Source: Hamadaea tsunoensis DSM 44101
Lineage (GTDB): Bacteria > Actinomycetota > Actinomycetes > Mycobacteriales > Micromonosporaceae
Direction: 5' to 3'
Assembly (NCBI RefSeq): GCF_000428945.1
Contig: NZ_AUAX01000009.1
Coordinates: forward strand, 124,001-188,000
DNA length: 64,000 bases
The notes below the pieces were generated by a model. That model saw only the letters and a list, made by a program, of their open reading frames with translations. It did no database searches and had not been told where the DNA came from. The translations under genes were made by a program, and so were the position numbers. Of the stretch, positions 8,734 through 16,485 are shown piece after piece. How positions within the stretch are numbered: the first letter of the stretch is position 1; every line of letters begins with the position of its first letter.

Positions 8734-9836
8734 TGGCCGCCATCGGCGTGACCTGCCGTGGGCTGGTCTCGATCTACCGCCTGGAGGGATACGACGTCGT
8801 CGCGCTGGCCGGCGTCGACCTCGACATCGCGCCCGGCGAGTCGGTCGCGTTGCTCGGCCCGTCGGGCTCCGGCAAGTCCACCCTGCTGTCCGTGCTGGCC
8901 GGCCTGATGCGCCCGGCCGCCGGGCGGGCCCATGTGGGCGAGGTGGACCTGGCCAAGGCCGGCGAGCCCGACCTGGCCAAGATGCGTTCGGCGCAGGTCG
9001 GCGTGGCGCTGCAGGGCGCACAGCGCAACCTGCTGCCCTACCTCACCGCGGAGCAGAACGTACGCTTCGCCCAGCGGGGCGCGGTCCGTGGCGGTCCCAA
9101 GCCGCCGTCCGCCCGTGAGGTGCTGAACCTCGTCGGCATGGCGGGCCGGGGCCGGATGCGGCTCAAGCCGGGGCAGCTGACGCCCGGCGAGCGGCAGCGC
9201 CTCGCCCTCGCGGTGGCCCTGGCCAACCGGCCCGGCCTGCTGCTGGCCGACGAGCCGACGAGCCAGCTCGACACGAACGCCCGCGACGACGTCCTGGCCG
9301 CCCTGGATTCCGTGCACCGCAACGGAACCACCGTCATCGTCGTCACGCACGACCCGGACGTGGGCGCGCGGATGGGGCGTACCGTCACCATCCGCGACGG
9401 CCGCGTCGGCGGCGAGGGCCGCTCGGGCGAGGAGTTCGCGGTCGTCGGCCGGGACGGCTCGGTGCACCTGCCGGCGGACGTCCTGGAGATGCTGCCGCCC
9501 GGCACGTACCTGCGGGTGATCCCGCAGAAGGACGGCTCTGCGCTGCTGGTGCCGGCCGACTCCGCCGCCGCGGTGGCCGCCGCCGAGGTCTCGTCCGACT
9601 ACGCCCCCACCGGGTACGCGCCGGGCGAGTACGTCCCGGCCGAGCTGCCGCAGCGCTACCCGTCGGGCGATACGCACCGGCTGCCGGAGACGGCAACCTC
9701 TTACCCGGTCCAGAGCGTTCCCTCGCAATGGAACAGCGACACCCGGCAGTTCCCGGGCACCGGTTCGGGCCCGACCGTGGGTGATGGCGTGCACACCGGC
9801 CGCAGACCGGCCGACTATTACGGAGAGGAGCGCTGA
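8733..9836 (+). CDS. ABC transporter ATPase (LolD/MacB type) with C-terminal extension
   Basis: 367 aa. Walker A GPSGSGKST at about 43-51, Walker B LLLADEPTSQLD, and switch His in VVTHDPDVG are intact. The signature loop reads LTPGERQRLALA instead of LSGGQ, the same type of deviation seen in the ATPase at 19358. Residues ~230-367 form an extension rich in Tyr, Pro, Ser and Gly with no recognisable motif; its end is probably disordered. The start codon overlaps the permease stop and the stop overlaps the next ATPase start (TGATGG in both cases), so the three form one operon. Confidence 0.9.
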   Translation: MAAIGVTCRGLVSIYRLEGYDVVALAGVDLDIAPGESVALLGPSGSGKSTLLSVLAGLMRPAAGRAHVGEVDLAKAGEPDLAKMRSAQVGVALQGAQRNLLPYLTAEQNVRFAQRGAVRGGPKPPSAREVLNLVGMAGRGRMRLKPGQLTPGERQRLALAVALANRPGLLLADEPTSQLDTNARDDVLAALDSVHRNGTTVIVVTHDPDVGARMGRTVTIRDGRVGGEGRSGEEFAVVGRDGSVHLPADVLEMLPPGTYLRVIPQKDGSALLVPADSAAAVAAAEVSSDYAPTGYAPGEYVPAELPQRYPSGDTHRLPETATSYPVQSVPSQWNSDTRQFPGTGSGPTVGDGVHTGRRPADYYGEER

Positions 9837-10489
9837 TGGGCGCGACTGTGCAGGTCGACCGGATCACGGTGGCCTACGGCAAGGACCGCCCGGCGCTGCG
9901 CGACGTCACGGCGATGGCCGTGCCGGGACGGGTGCTGGCGGTGACCGGGCCCTCGGGAGCCGGCAAGACCACGCTGCTGTGGGCGATGGCCGGTCTGGTC
10001 AAGCCGCAGGGCGGTGCGGTCACCGTGAACGGGAAGGCCGTCGCCGACCGCGATCAGGCCGTGGCCGACGGTGTCGTGCTGGTACCGCAGGAGAACGGGC
10101 TCGCCGCCATCCTCACCGCCAGTGAGAACGTCCAGGTCGCCCTGATCGCCAACGGCACGGCCCCGGCCGAGGCCCGCCGGCGTACCGCCGAGGCACTGGA
10201 GCAGGTCGGCCTGGCCGGTCAGGCGGATCAGCTGGTCGAGGAGCTGTCCGGCGGTCAGCAGCAGCGTACGGCCATCGCGCGCGGGCTCGCGCTGCGCGGC
10301 GACGTGCTGCTGGCCGACGAGGTCACCAGCGAGCTCGACGCGGCCAACCGGCAGAAGGTGATCGACCTGCTGCAGGCCGAGGCCCGCCGGGGCGCCGCCG
10401 TGGTGTTCGCCACCCACGACCCGCAGGCGGCCGCCGCGTGCGACGGTGAGATCCACCTCGTCGACGGTGTCGCGACCGTCGTCCGCTGA
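9836..10489 (+). CDS. ABC transporter ATPase, short canonical form
   Basis: 217 aa. Walker A GPSGAGKTT, canonical signature LSGGQQQRTAIARGLA, Walker B VLLADEVTSELD (Val in place of the usual Pro in DEPT) and switch His in FATHDP. It is the third gene of the operon starting at 5698. An operon with one permease polypeptide and two different ATPases suggests a heterodimeric ATPase pair, one with a canonical and one with a degenerate signature loop; this is inference from gene order. Confidence 0.9.
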   Translation: MGATVQVDRITVAYGKDRPALRDVTAMAVPGRVLAVTGPSGAGKTTLLWAMAGLVKPQGGAVTVNGKAVADRDQAVADGVVLVPQENGLAAILTASENVQVALIANGTAPAEARRRTAEALEQVGLAGQADQLVEELSGGQQQRTAIARGLALRGDVLLADEVTSELDAANRQKVIDLLQAEARRGAAVVFATHDPQAAAACDGEIHLVDGVATVVR

Positions 10490-10515
10490 TCATTCCCAGG
10501 CCACAGGGTTCGAAC

Positions 10516-10552
10516 GGACCGCGGGACGCGCGTCGGCGCCGTCCCGCGGACC
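10516..10552 (+). terminator. GC-rich hairpin after the ABC operon
   Basis: GGACCGCGGGAC and GTCCCGCGGACC form a 12-bp stem with one mismatch around a 13-nt loop, 27 nt after the operon stop codon. There is no T-tract, which is common for actinobacterial terminators. Confidence 0.55.
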
Positions 10553-10706
10553 GGGGAGTTCGGTCGGCTAGGTGATCGTCGGGCGGGCGTACGGCGGTTA
10601 TGCTGCCCGCGTCACCGCCGGGTACGACTCGCCTGACCTGGCCTGCGATCTGGGCCGGCAGACGCTCACCAACCGGCGGGCGAACCACGACCAGGGGAGC
10701 ACCATC

Positions 10707-11429
10707 ATGACCGACATCAGCCAGACCGCCCCGGTGGCAGTGCCCGCGCAGGCCGCTGAGGCCGCGCCCGCCCAGCCGGCGGCGGACGACAACTCCACGA
10801 TGGACAACATCCGCGCCGGCGCGACCGACCTCGCCGCGCAGGGCCGCGAGGCCTTCAGCCAGGCGGCCGAGCAGGGTCGCGAAGCCCTCGGCCAGGCGGC
10901 CGAGCAGGGCAAGGAAGCCCTCAGCCAGGCCGCCGACCAGGTGAGCGACGCCGCCGACCGGGCCGTCGACGCCACCAAGCAGTTCGCGACCAACGCCGCC
11001 CGCCGGCTGCGCAACAACGCCGAGCTGCCGGCCGACCGGGGCCGTACGACCATCCGGCACGAGGTCGTCGAGAAGATCGCCGGCATCGCCGCCCGCGAGG
11101 TTCCGGGCGTGTACGACCTGGGTGGCGACGTCGCCCGGGTGTTCAGCGCTGTCAAGGAGCGCATCGGTCTCGGCGAGGCCGACGCGGACCAGGGCGTGAA
11201 GGTGATCCTCGAAGGCGCGACCGCGTCCGTGGAGGTCGTCATCGTCATCGAGTTCGGCTACGTCGTGCACTCGGTGACCGACACCGTCCGGGTCAAGGTG
11301 ATCAACTCCGTCGAGAACCTGCTCGGCCTGGAGGTCACCGGCGTGGACGTCATCGTCGACGACGTGCACATCGAGGACGACGGCCCGGTCGGCAACGACC
11401 AGGCCCGCGCCGCCGACTACGTCGCCTGA
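10707..11429 (+). CDS. Asp23/Gls24 family envelope stress protein
   Basis: 240 aa from the ATG at 10707, preceded by AGGGGAGC; longer upstream readings lack a ribosome site. Residues ~40-85 contain repeated QGREA/QAAEQG units (QAAEQGREALG, QAAEQGKEALS, QAADQVSDAAD), an amphipathic, LEA-like 11-residue pattern. Residues ~105-220 match the Asp23/Gls24 domain (DUF322): TIRHEVVEKIAGIAAREVPG (in parts), GVKVILEG, VEVVIVIEFGY, INSVENLLGLEVTGVDVIVDD. Family members sit at the membrane and respond to cell-envelope stress. It lies between two ABC-FtsX modules, which fits an envelope role, but it is separated from the first by a hairpin terminator. Confidence 0.88.
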   Translation: MTDISQTAPVAVPAQAAEAAPAQPAADDNSTMDNIRAGATDLAAQGREAFSQAAEQGREALGQAAEQGKEALSQAADQVSDAADRAVDATKQFATNAARRLRNNAELPADRGRTTIRHEVVEKIAGIAAREVPGVYDLGGDVARVFSAVKERIGLGEADADQGVKVILEGATASVEVVIVIEFGYVVHSVTDTVRVKVINSVENLLGLEVTGVDVIVDDVHIEDDGPVGNDQARAADYVA

Positions 11430-11464
11430 CCCCGATCGTCACCCCGCCGACCGCACCAACGCCT

Positions 11465-11541
11465 AGATCCCGTTTGGATCAGGGTTTCGCACGTAATCAT
11501 GGGCCATGATTCGGGTGATTTCCCTGATCCAAACGGGATCT
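11465..11541. repeat. Family A palindromic repeat, copy 1
   Basis: A 20-bp perfect inverted repeat (AGATCCCGTTTGGATCAGGG and its complement) encloses an inner 17-nt palindrome AATCATGGGCCATGATT. Copies occur at 56183-56263 and 62988-63064. All three lie between convergent genes. It may act as a bidirectional terminator here for the Asp23 gene and icmA. Confidence 0.85.
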
Positions 11542-11576
11542 TGGCATTGCGGGTCGGGGCGGGTGGAGCGGATCGG

Positions 11577-13253
11577 TCAGAAGCGGGCGGGCTCGCGGTA
11601 GACGCCCCACTCGTCGCGCAGCGCGTCGCAGATCTCGCCCAGCGACGCCTCCGCCCGGCAGGCGTCCAGCAGCAGCGGCACCAGGTTCCCGGTACCCCGC
11701 GCGGCCTCCTTCAGCTTCGCCAGCGTGGCGTCCACAGCGGACTGGTCACGCGCGGCCCGCCGCTCCTTGAGCGCCGCGACCTGCTCGGTCTCCACCTCGT
11801 GCGAGACCCGCATGATCTCCAGCGGCTTGGCCAGGGTGTCGGTGTTCCGCGTGACGCCCACGATGTGCTTGACGTCGCTCTCCAGGCCCCGCTGGTACGC
11901 GTACGCGGAGTCGGCGATGTTGGCCGTGAACCAGCCGTTCTCGATGCCGCGCAGGATTCCCTGGGTGAAGGAGCCGTCCGAGCCCAGGGCGGTGATCCGG
12001 GCGAAGATCTCCTCCGCCTCGGCCTCGATCCTGTCGGTCAGCGCCTCGACGTACCAGGAGCCGCCGAGCGGGTCGGCCACGTTCGTGACACCCGTCTCGT
12101 GCATGATCACCTGCTGCGTACGCAGGGCGATCTCGGCCGACTCGTCGGAGGGCAGGGCCAGCGTCTCGTCGAGGGCGTTGGTGTGCAGCGAGTTCGTGCC
12201 ACCGAGGACCGCCGACAGGGCTTCCAGCGCTGTGCGTACGACATTGTTGACGGGCTGCTGGGCGGTGAGCGAGACACCCGCGGTCTGCGTGTGGAAACGC
12301 AGCCATTGGGCCTTCTCACTGGTGGCGCCGTAGACGTCGCGCAGGCGGCGGGCCCAGATCCGGCGCGCGGCGCGGAACTTGGCGATCTCCTCGAAGAAGT
12401 CGACGTGGGCGTCGAAGAAGAAGCTGAGCCCCGGGGCGAACTGGTTGACGTCGAGGCCGCGCGACAGCCCGAGCTCGACGTACCCGAACCCGTCCGCCAG
12501 CGTGTACGCGAGTTCCTGCGCGGCCGTCGAACCGGCCTCCCGGATGTGGTAGCCGGAGACGGACAGCGGCTTGTAGCGCGGGATGCGTTCGGCGCAGTAC
12601 TCCATGAGGTCGCCGATGAGGCGCAGGTGCGGCTCGGGGGCGAAGAGCCACTCCTTCTGCGCGATGTACTCCTTGAAGATGTCGGTCTGCAGGGTGCCGT
12701 CCAGGACGCTGGTGTCGGCGAGGCCCTGGCGTTCGGCGGCGACGAGGTACATGCAGAAGAGCGGGACCGCGGGACCGCTGATCGTCATCGAGGTGGTGAC
12801 GGCGGCGAGGTCGATGCCGTCGAAGAGCACCTCCATGTCGGCGACGGAGTCGATGGCGACGCCGCAGTGGCCGACCTCGCCCAGCGAACGGGGGTCGTCG
12901 GAGTCGCGGCCCATGAGGGTGGGCATGTCGAAGGCGACCGACAGGCCGCCGCCGCCCGCGTTGAGGATCTGGTGGTAGCGCTCGTTGGTCTGGTGGGCGT
13001 TGCCGAAGCCGGCGAACTGGCGGATGGTCCAGGTACGCCCGCGGTACCCGGTGGGGTAGAGGCCGCGGGTGAAGGGGAACTCGCCCGGCCAACCGATCCG
13101 GTCGAAACCAGGCACTGTGCCGCCCTCCGGCGGCCCGTACACCGGCTCGACGACGTCACCCGAGAGCGTGGTGAAGTCGGCGTCGCGCTTGCGCGCGGCG
13201 TCATAGCGAGCCTGCCAGCGGGCACGGCCGGCGGCGATCTCGTCAGCGTCCAT
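11577..13253 (-). CDS. icmA: Isobutyryl-CoA mutase-like large subunit (B12-dependent acyl-CoA mutase)
   Basis: 558 aa, the catalytic TIM-barrel half only; there is no C-terminal cobalamin-binding domain (no DxHxxG segment). Such large subunits work with a separate ~15 kDa B12-binding subunit. Substrate-determining positions favour isobutyryl-CoA/n-butyryl-CoA: Phe80 in TIRQFAGFG where methylmalonyl-CoA mutase has Tyr89, and Gln199 in KEYIAQKEW where it has Arg207. The [14 protein letters not shown] and [14 protein letters not shown] stretches are typical. No small subunit gene is adjacent. An operator shared with ccr and mce/thiolase sits 22 bp upstream of the ATG, tying it to acyl-CoA metabolism rather than to the flanking transporters. 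Confidence 0.88.
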   Translation of the reverse strand: MDADEIAAGRARWQARYDAARKRDADFTTLSGDVVEPVYGPPEGGTVPGFDRIGWPGEFPFTRGLYPTGYRGRTWTIRQFAGFGNAHQTNERYHQILNAGGGGLSVAFDMPTLMGRDSDDPRSLGEVGHCGVAIDSVADMEVLFDGIDLAAVTTSMTISGPAVPLFCMYLVAAERQGLADTSVLDGTLQTDIFKEYIAQKEWLFAPEPHLRLIGDLMEYCAERIPRYKPLSVSGYHIREAGSTAAQELAYTLADGFGYVELGLSRGLDVNQFAPGLSFFFDAHVDFFEEIAKFRAARRIWARRLRDVYGATSEKAQWLRFHTQTAGVSLTAQQPVNNVVRTALEALSAVLGGTNSLHTNALDETLALPSDESAEIALRTQQVIMHETGVTNVADPLGGSWYVEALTDRIEAEAEEIFARITALGSDGSFTQGILRGIENGWFTANIADSAYAYQRGLESDVKHIVGVTRNTDTLAKPLEIMRVSHEVETEQVAALKERRAARDQSAVDATLAKLKEAARGTGNLVPLLLDACRAEASLGEICDALRDEWGVYREPARF

Positions 13254-13274
13254 GAGCGGATGGTAGTCCAGAGT

Positions 13275-13292
13275 CCTGAACGATCGCTAAGG
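13275..13292. promoter_or_regulatory. Palindromic operator upstream of icmA
   Basis: CCTGAACGATCGCTAAGG is the third copy of the CCTnAACG-NN-CGTTnAGG site, 22 bp upstream of the icmA start codon. It is nearly identical to the mce/thiolase site (two differences in 18 positions). Confidence 0.68.
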
Positions 13293-13368
13293 CGAAGTAA
13301 ACCGGCGGGTAGGAAGCCCGCTGTGGCGGGGATCACGGGTCCATAACGATCACTGGTCACAGGCGAAC

Positions 13369-16300
13369 GTGAACAGCCGGTTCGGTGGTCATGCTCGCGT
13401 GATCCGACTTGTGTGGGAGGCGTTGCGGGGCCGCCGGGCCCAGGCCGCCACGGTGTTCGCCCTGACCGGGCTGGCCGTGGGGACCGCCGCCGCCGCTCCC
13501 TGGTACGTCTTCGCCACCGCGGAGCAGCTCACCGGCCGGTACGTCGCCGACGCGCCGGTCGCCGAGCGCGTCGTGCACCTGCGCGGTGAGCGTACGAGTG
13601 GGGACGGGCCGGTCGACCCGCACGACGTCCGGGCCCGGGTCGACGCGATCGTGGGCGGCCACGCCGGGCCGGTCTGGGCCGGCCGGGAGCTCACCGGCAA
13701 GGTCATCAACGCCGGCACCGCGGCGGCCGGCGACGACGCCCCGGTCCCGACCCGCCTGCTGTCCCGCGACGGCGTCTGCGACCAGGTCGTCGTGCAGGGC
13801 GCGTGCCCGGCCGGGCCGGATCAGGCCATGATCACTACCGCCTTCGCCCGCGAACGCGGGATGGCGGTCGGCGACTTCCTCTCGTTCAAGCCCGAGGACC
13901 ACCAGGTGCTCGGCCGGTACCGGATCACCGGGATCTACCGGCCCGCCGCCGACACGGACGCGTACTGGGCGGGGGTGTGGGCGCATCCGGACACCGAGCT
14001 CGACCCCGTCTTCACCACCGCCGAGGGGATCGCCGCCGTTCCGTCGGTCACCCCGGTCACGATCGTCGATCTCTGGCTGACCCCCGGCGCGTACGCCGAC
14101 GGTCTCGGGCCGCGCCTGCGGGATTCGGCGGGCACGGCCGACGGCTGGAAGCTGACCGTGGACACGGCCGTCGGCGAGGTGCCCGTCCGGGCCGCCAAGG
14201 CCGCCGGGACCGTCAGCGCCGCCGTCGTCGGCGCGACCGGGCGGTTCGTGCTGCTCGCCTGGTTCGCGCTGCTCGTGGTCGTCCGGCACACCGTCACCGA
14301 CCGGCGGCACGATCTGGCCCTGGTGAAGCTGCGCGGCGTACGCCGATGGCGGACCTGGACGCTGACCCTGGGCCAGGCGTTCGCCACGATGCTCAGCGGG
14401 GCGCTGGCCGGCACGGCGCTCGGTGTGGCGGGCGTCTGGCTGCTCGTCGGCCCGGTACGCCGTCCCGACGACCTCGCTCTCGCGCTGCCGCAGAGCGCCG
14501 CCCTGTTCGGCGGGGTGCTCGCGGCGGCGCTGCTGCTGGCCTGGTTCTCCGAGTTGCGCTCGCTCCGCTCGCCGGTCGTCGAGCTGCTGCGCTACGTCCC
14601 GCCGAGGGCTCGCCGCCGGGCGGCCGACATCGCCGAGATCATCGTCGCCCTGCTGCTCGGCATCGCCGTCTGGCAGCTGTCCGCGGGGAACCGCGGCGGC
14701 AGCGTCGCCGCCACGATGGTTCCCGCGCTGGTCGCCATCGCGGCCGGCCTGATCGCCGCGCGGTTCGTGTTGTGGCTGGCCGGGGCGGCCGGCCGGGGTG
14801 CGATGCGGACCGGGTCGCTGGCGATCGCGCTCGCTGGGCTGACCGTACGCCGCCGGCCGACCCTGCGCTGGGTGGTGACCCTGATCGTCGTGGCGGTCGC
14901 CGGGCTGGCCACGGCCGCGGGCGAGATGATGCGCGCCGACGCGACCGCCCGCGTACGCGCGGAGCAGCAGCTCGGCGCCGACCGGGTGCTCTCCGTAGGT
15001 GCGCCCAGCCGGTCGGCGCTGCTCGCGGCGGTCCGCCAGGCCGATCCCGACGGCCGGTACGCCATGGCCGTCAGCGCCTTCCCGCACGCGACCGGGTTCT
15101 CGGCCGGGCTGATCGCGGTGGACTCGTCCCGCCTGGCGAACGTGGCCGCGTGGCTTCCCGGGTACGGTCCGCGTCCGGCGGCGGCCGACGCGCCCGACCC
15201 CGGCGTGATCGTGCCGGACGGGCCGGTGACGCTGGACGCCTCCTTCGACCCGCGTACGCGACCGGACGGCCTGCTGATGAAGCCCGGCGAGAATCCCAGC
15301 GTCCTCGGTACGCCGATCCCGCCGCCGTCGCACGTGGACGCCGACGTCTACGTGCGCCTCGATCTCGTCGGACCCGCCGGGGAACCGTTCTCGGTGGCGT
15401 GGGGGCCGCTCGCATCGGGCCGGGAGACGTATGCGGCGAAGGTCGAGGGCTGCGGCGGGGGCTGCCGGTTCGTCGACCTGGCGCTGTTCACGAAGCACGC
15501 GGGCGGGTTCGTCCAGGCGCCCTGGGGTACGCAGGTCGTGCTGCACGGCCTGGCGGCCGCGGGCAAGCCGCTCTTCCCGGCCGCCGCCTTCACCGATCGG
15601 ACCGCGTGGAGCGCTCCGGCCGCGACCGGCGCCCAGGCGTTGGAGATCGCCGCGACCGCGAGCGGCCTCGCGCTGACCGTCCCGCCCGGCTGCGGCCCGC
15701 GCGGCGCGTGCCCGCTGTCCGTCCTCCGGCCGGCCGCACCTCTCGCCGCGGTCGTCGCGGGACCCGTCGGCCGCAGCGGCCGCAACGCCACTCCTGTGCT
15801 GAAGCTGTCCGGATCCGGCGGCATCCCGGTCGAGGTCGCCGGCCGGGCGCCTGCCCTGCCGCGGGTCGGCGCCGACGGTGCGCTCGTCGACCTCGCCCAG
15901 CTCGACGCGGCCCTGCCGAGCACCGCTCCCGGCGAGCAGATGGAGGTCTGGCTGGCCGCGGGCGCCCCGAACTCCCTAGTGGACTCACTGCGGCAGGCGG
16001 GCCTGCAGATACGCGGCGAGCGTACGGTCGGCGCGATCCAGCACGGCCTGCTCGACCAGGCGCCCGCCCGCATCCGCCAGTTCCAGCTCGGCGTCTTCGC
16101 CCTCGGCGTCCTCATCGCCGCCGTCGCGCTGCTGCTCGCCGCCGGCGTCGAGCGCGCCGACCGGGCCCGCGAGCTGTCCGCGCTGCGCGTACAGGGGTTG
16201 CGGCTGCGGGAGGTCCGCCGGTCGGGAATCCTCGGGTACGCCGTACCGGCCTTCATCGGCATCGTGGGCGGCATGATCGCCGCGGCCGCGGTCGGCTGGC

Positions 16301-16485
16301 TGCCCGCGACCTCGCCACCGCTGTTCGCCGACGACTGGAAGGTGTTGAGTCCGCCGTCCGGCGCGACCGCCGCCGGTCTCTGGCTCGCCGCGGGGGCGGC
16401 CGCGATCGTCGTGGCGGCCGCGCTCGCGTACTCGGCCCGGCGGCTCGTCCGGGCGTCCGTTCCCGGAGTGCGAGGAGTCCGATGA
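13369..16485 (+). CDS. FtsX-like ABC transporter permease (second module, first subunit)
   Basis: 1038 aa from a GTG at 13369; an in-frame GTG at 13399 (VIRLVWEALRG) is an alternative start closer to GGTGG. It has the same architecture as the permease at 5698: an N-terminal transmembrane segment (ATVFALTGLAVGTAAAAPW), a large extracellular domain, an FtsX core with LALVKLRGVRRWRTW, a second extracellular domain and a C-terminal core with ELSALRVQGLRLREVRRS. Cys residues in GVCDQVVVQGACPAG could form an extracellular disulphide. The stop overlaps the next start (ATGA). Confidence 0.87.
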   Translation: MNSRFGGHARVIRLVWEALRGRRAQAATVFALTGLAVGTAAAAPWYVFATAEQLTGRYVADAPVAERVVHLRGERTSGDGPVDPHDVRARVDAIVGGHAGPVWAGRELTGKVINAGTAAAGDDAPVPTRLLSRDGVCDQVVVQGACPAGPDQAMITTAFARERGMAVGDFLSFKPEDHQVLGRYRITGIYRPAADTDAYWAGVWAHPDTELDPVFTTAEGIAAVPSVTPVTIVDLWLTPGAYADGLGPRLRDSAGTADGWKLTVDTAVGEVPVRAAKAAGTVSAAVVGATGRFVLLAWFALLVVVRHTVTDRRHDLALVKLRGVRRWRTWTLTLGQAFATMLSGALAGTALGVAGVWLLVGPVRRPDDLALALPQSAALFGGVLAAALLLAWFSELRSLRSPVVELLRYVPPRARRRAADIAEIIVALLLGIAVWQLSAGNRGGSVAATMVPALVAIAAGLIAARFVLWLAGAAGRGAMRTGSLAIALAGLTVRRRPTLRWVVTLIVVAVAGLATAAGEMMRADATARVRAEQQLGADRVLSVGAPSRSALLAAVRQADPDGRYAMAVSAFPHATGFSAGLIAVDSSRLANVAAWLPGYGPRPAAADAPDPGVIVPDGPVTLDASFDPRTRPDGLLMKPGENPSVLGTPIPPPSHVDADVYVRLDLVGPAGEPFSVAWGPLASGRETYAAKVEGCGGGCRFVDLALFTKHAGGFVQAPWGTQVVLHGLAAAGKPLFPAAAFTDRTAWSAPAATGAQALEIAATASGLALTVPPGCGPRGACPLSVLRPAAPLAAVVAGPVGRSGRNATPVLKLSGSGGIPVEVAGRAPALPRVGADGALVDLAQLDAALPSTAPGEQMEVWLAAGAPNSLVDSLRQAGLQIRGERTVGAIQHGLLDQAPARIRQFQLGVFALGVLIAAVALLLAAGVERADRARELSALRVQGLRLREVRRSGILGYAVPAFIGIVGGMIAAAAVGWLPATSPPLFADDWKVLSPPSGATAAGLWLAAGAAAIVVAAALAYSARRLVRASVPGVRGVR

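Noticed and set aside
13803-16481. Upstream extension of the second permease frame giving an apparent 1852-aa protein
   Set aside because: The first ~890 codons are Arg/Ala-rich and lie out of frame over a real FtsX permease. The real start is the ATGA overlap at 16482.
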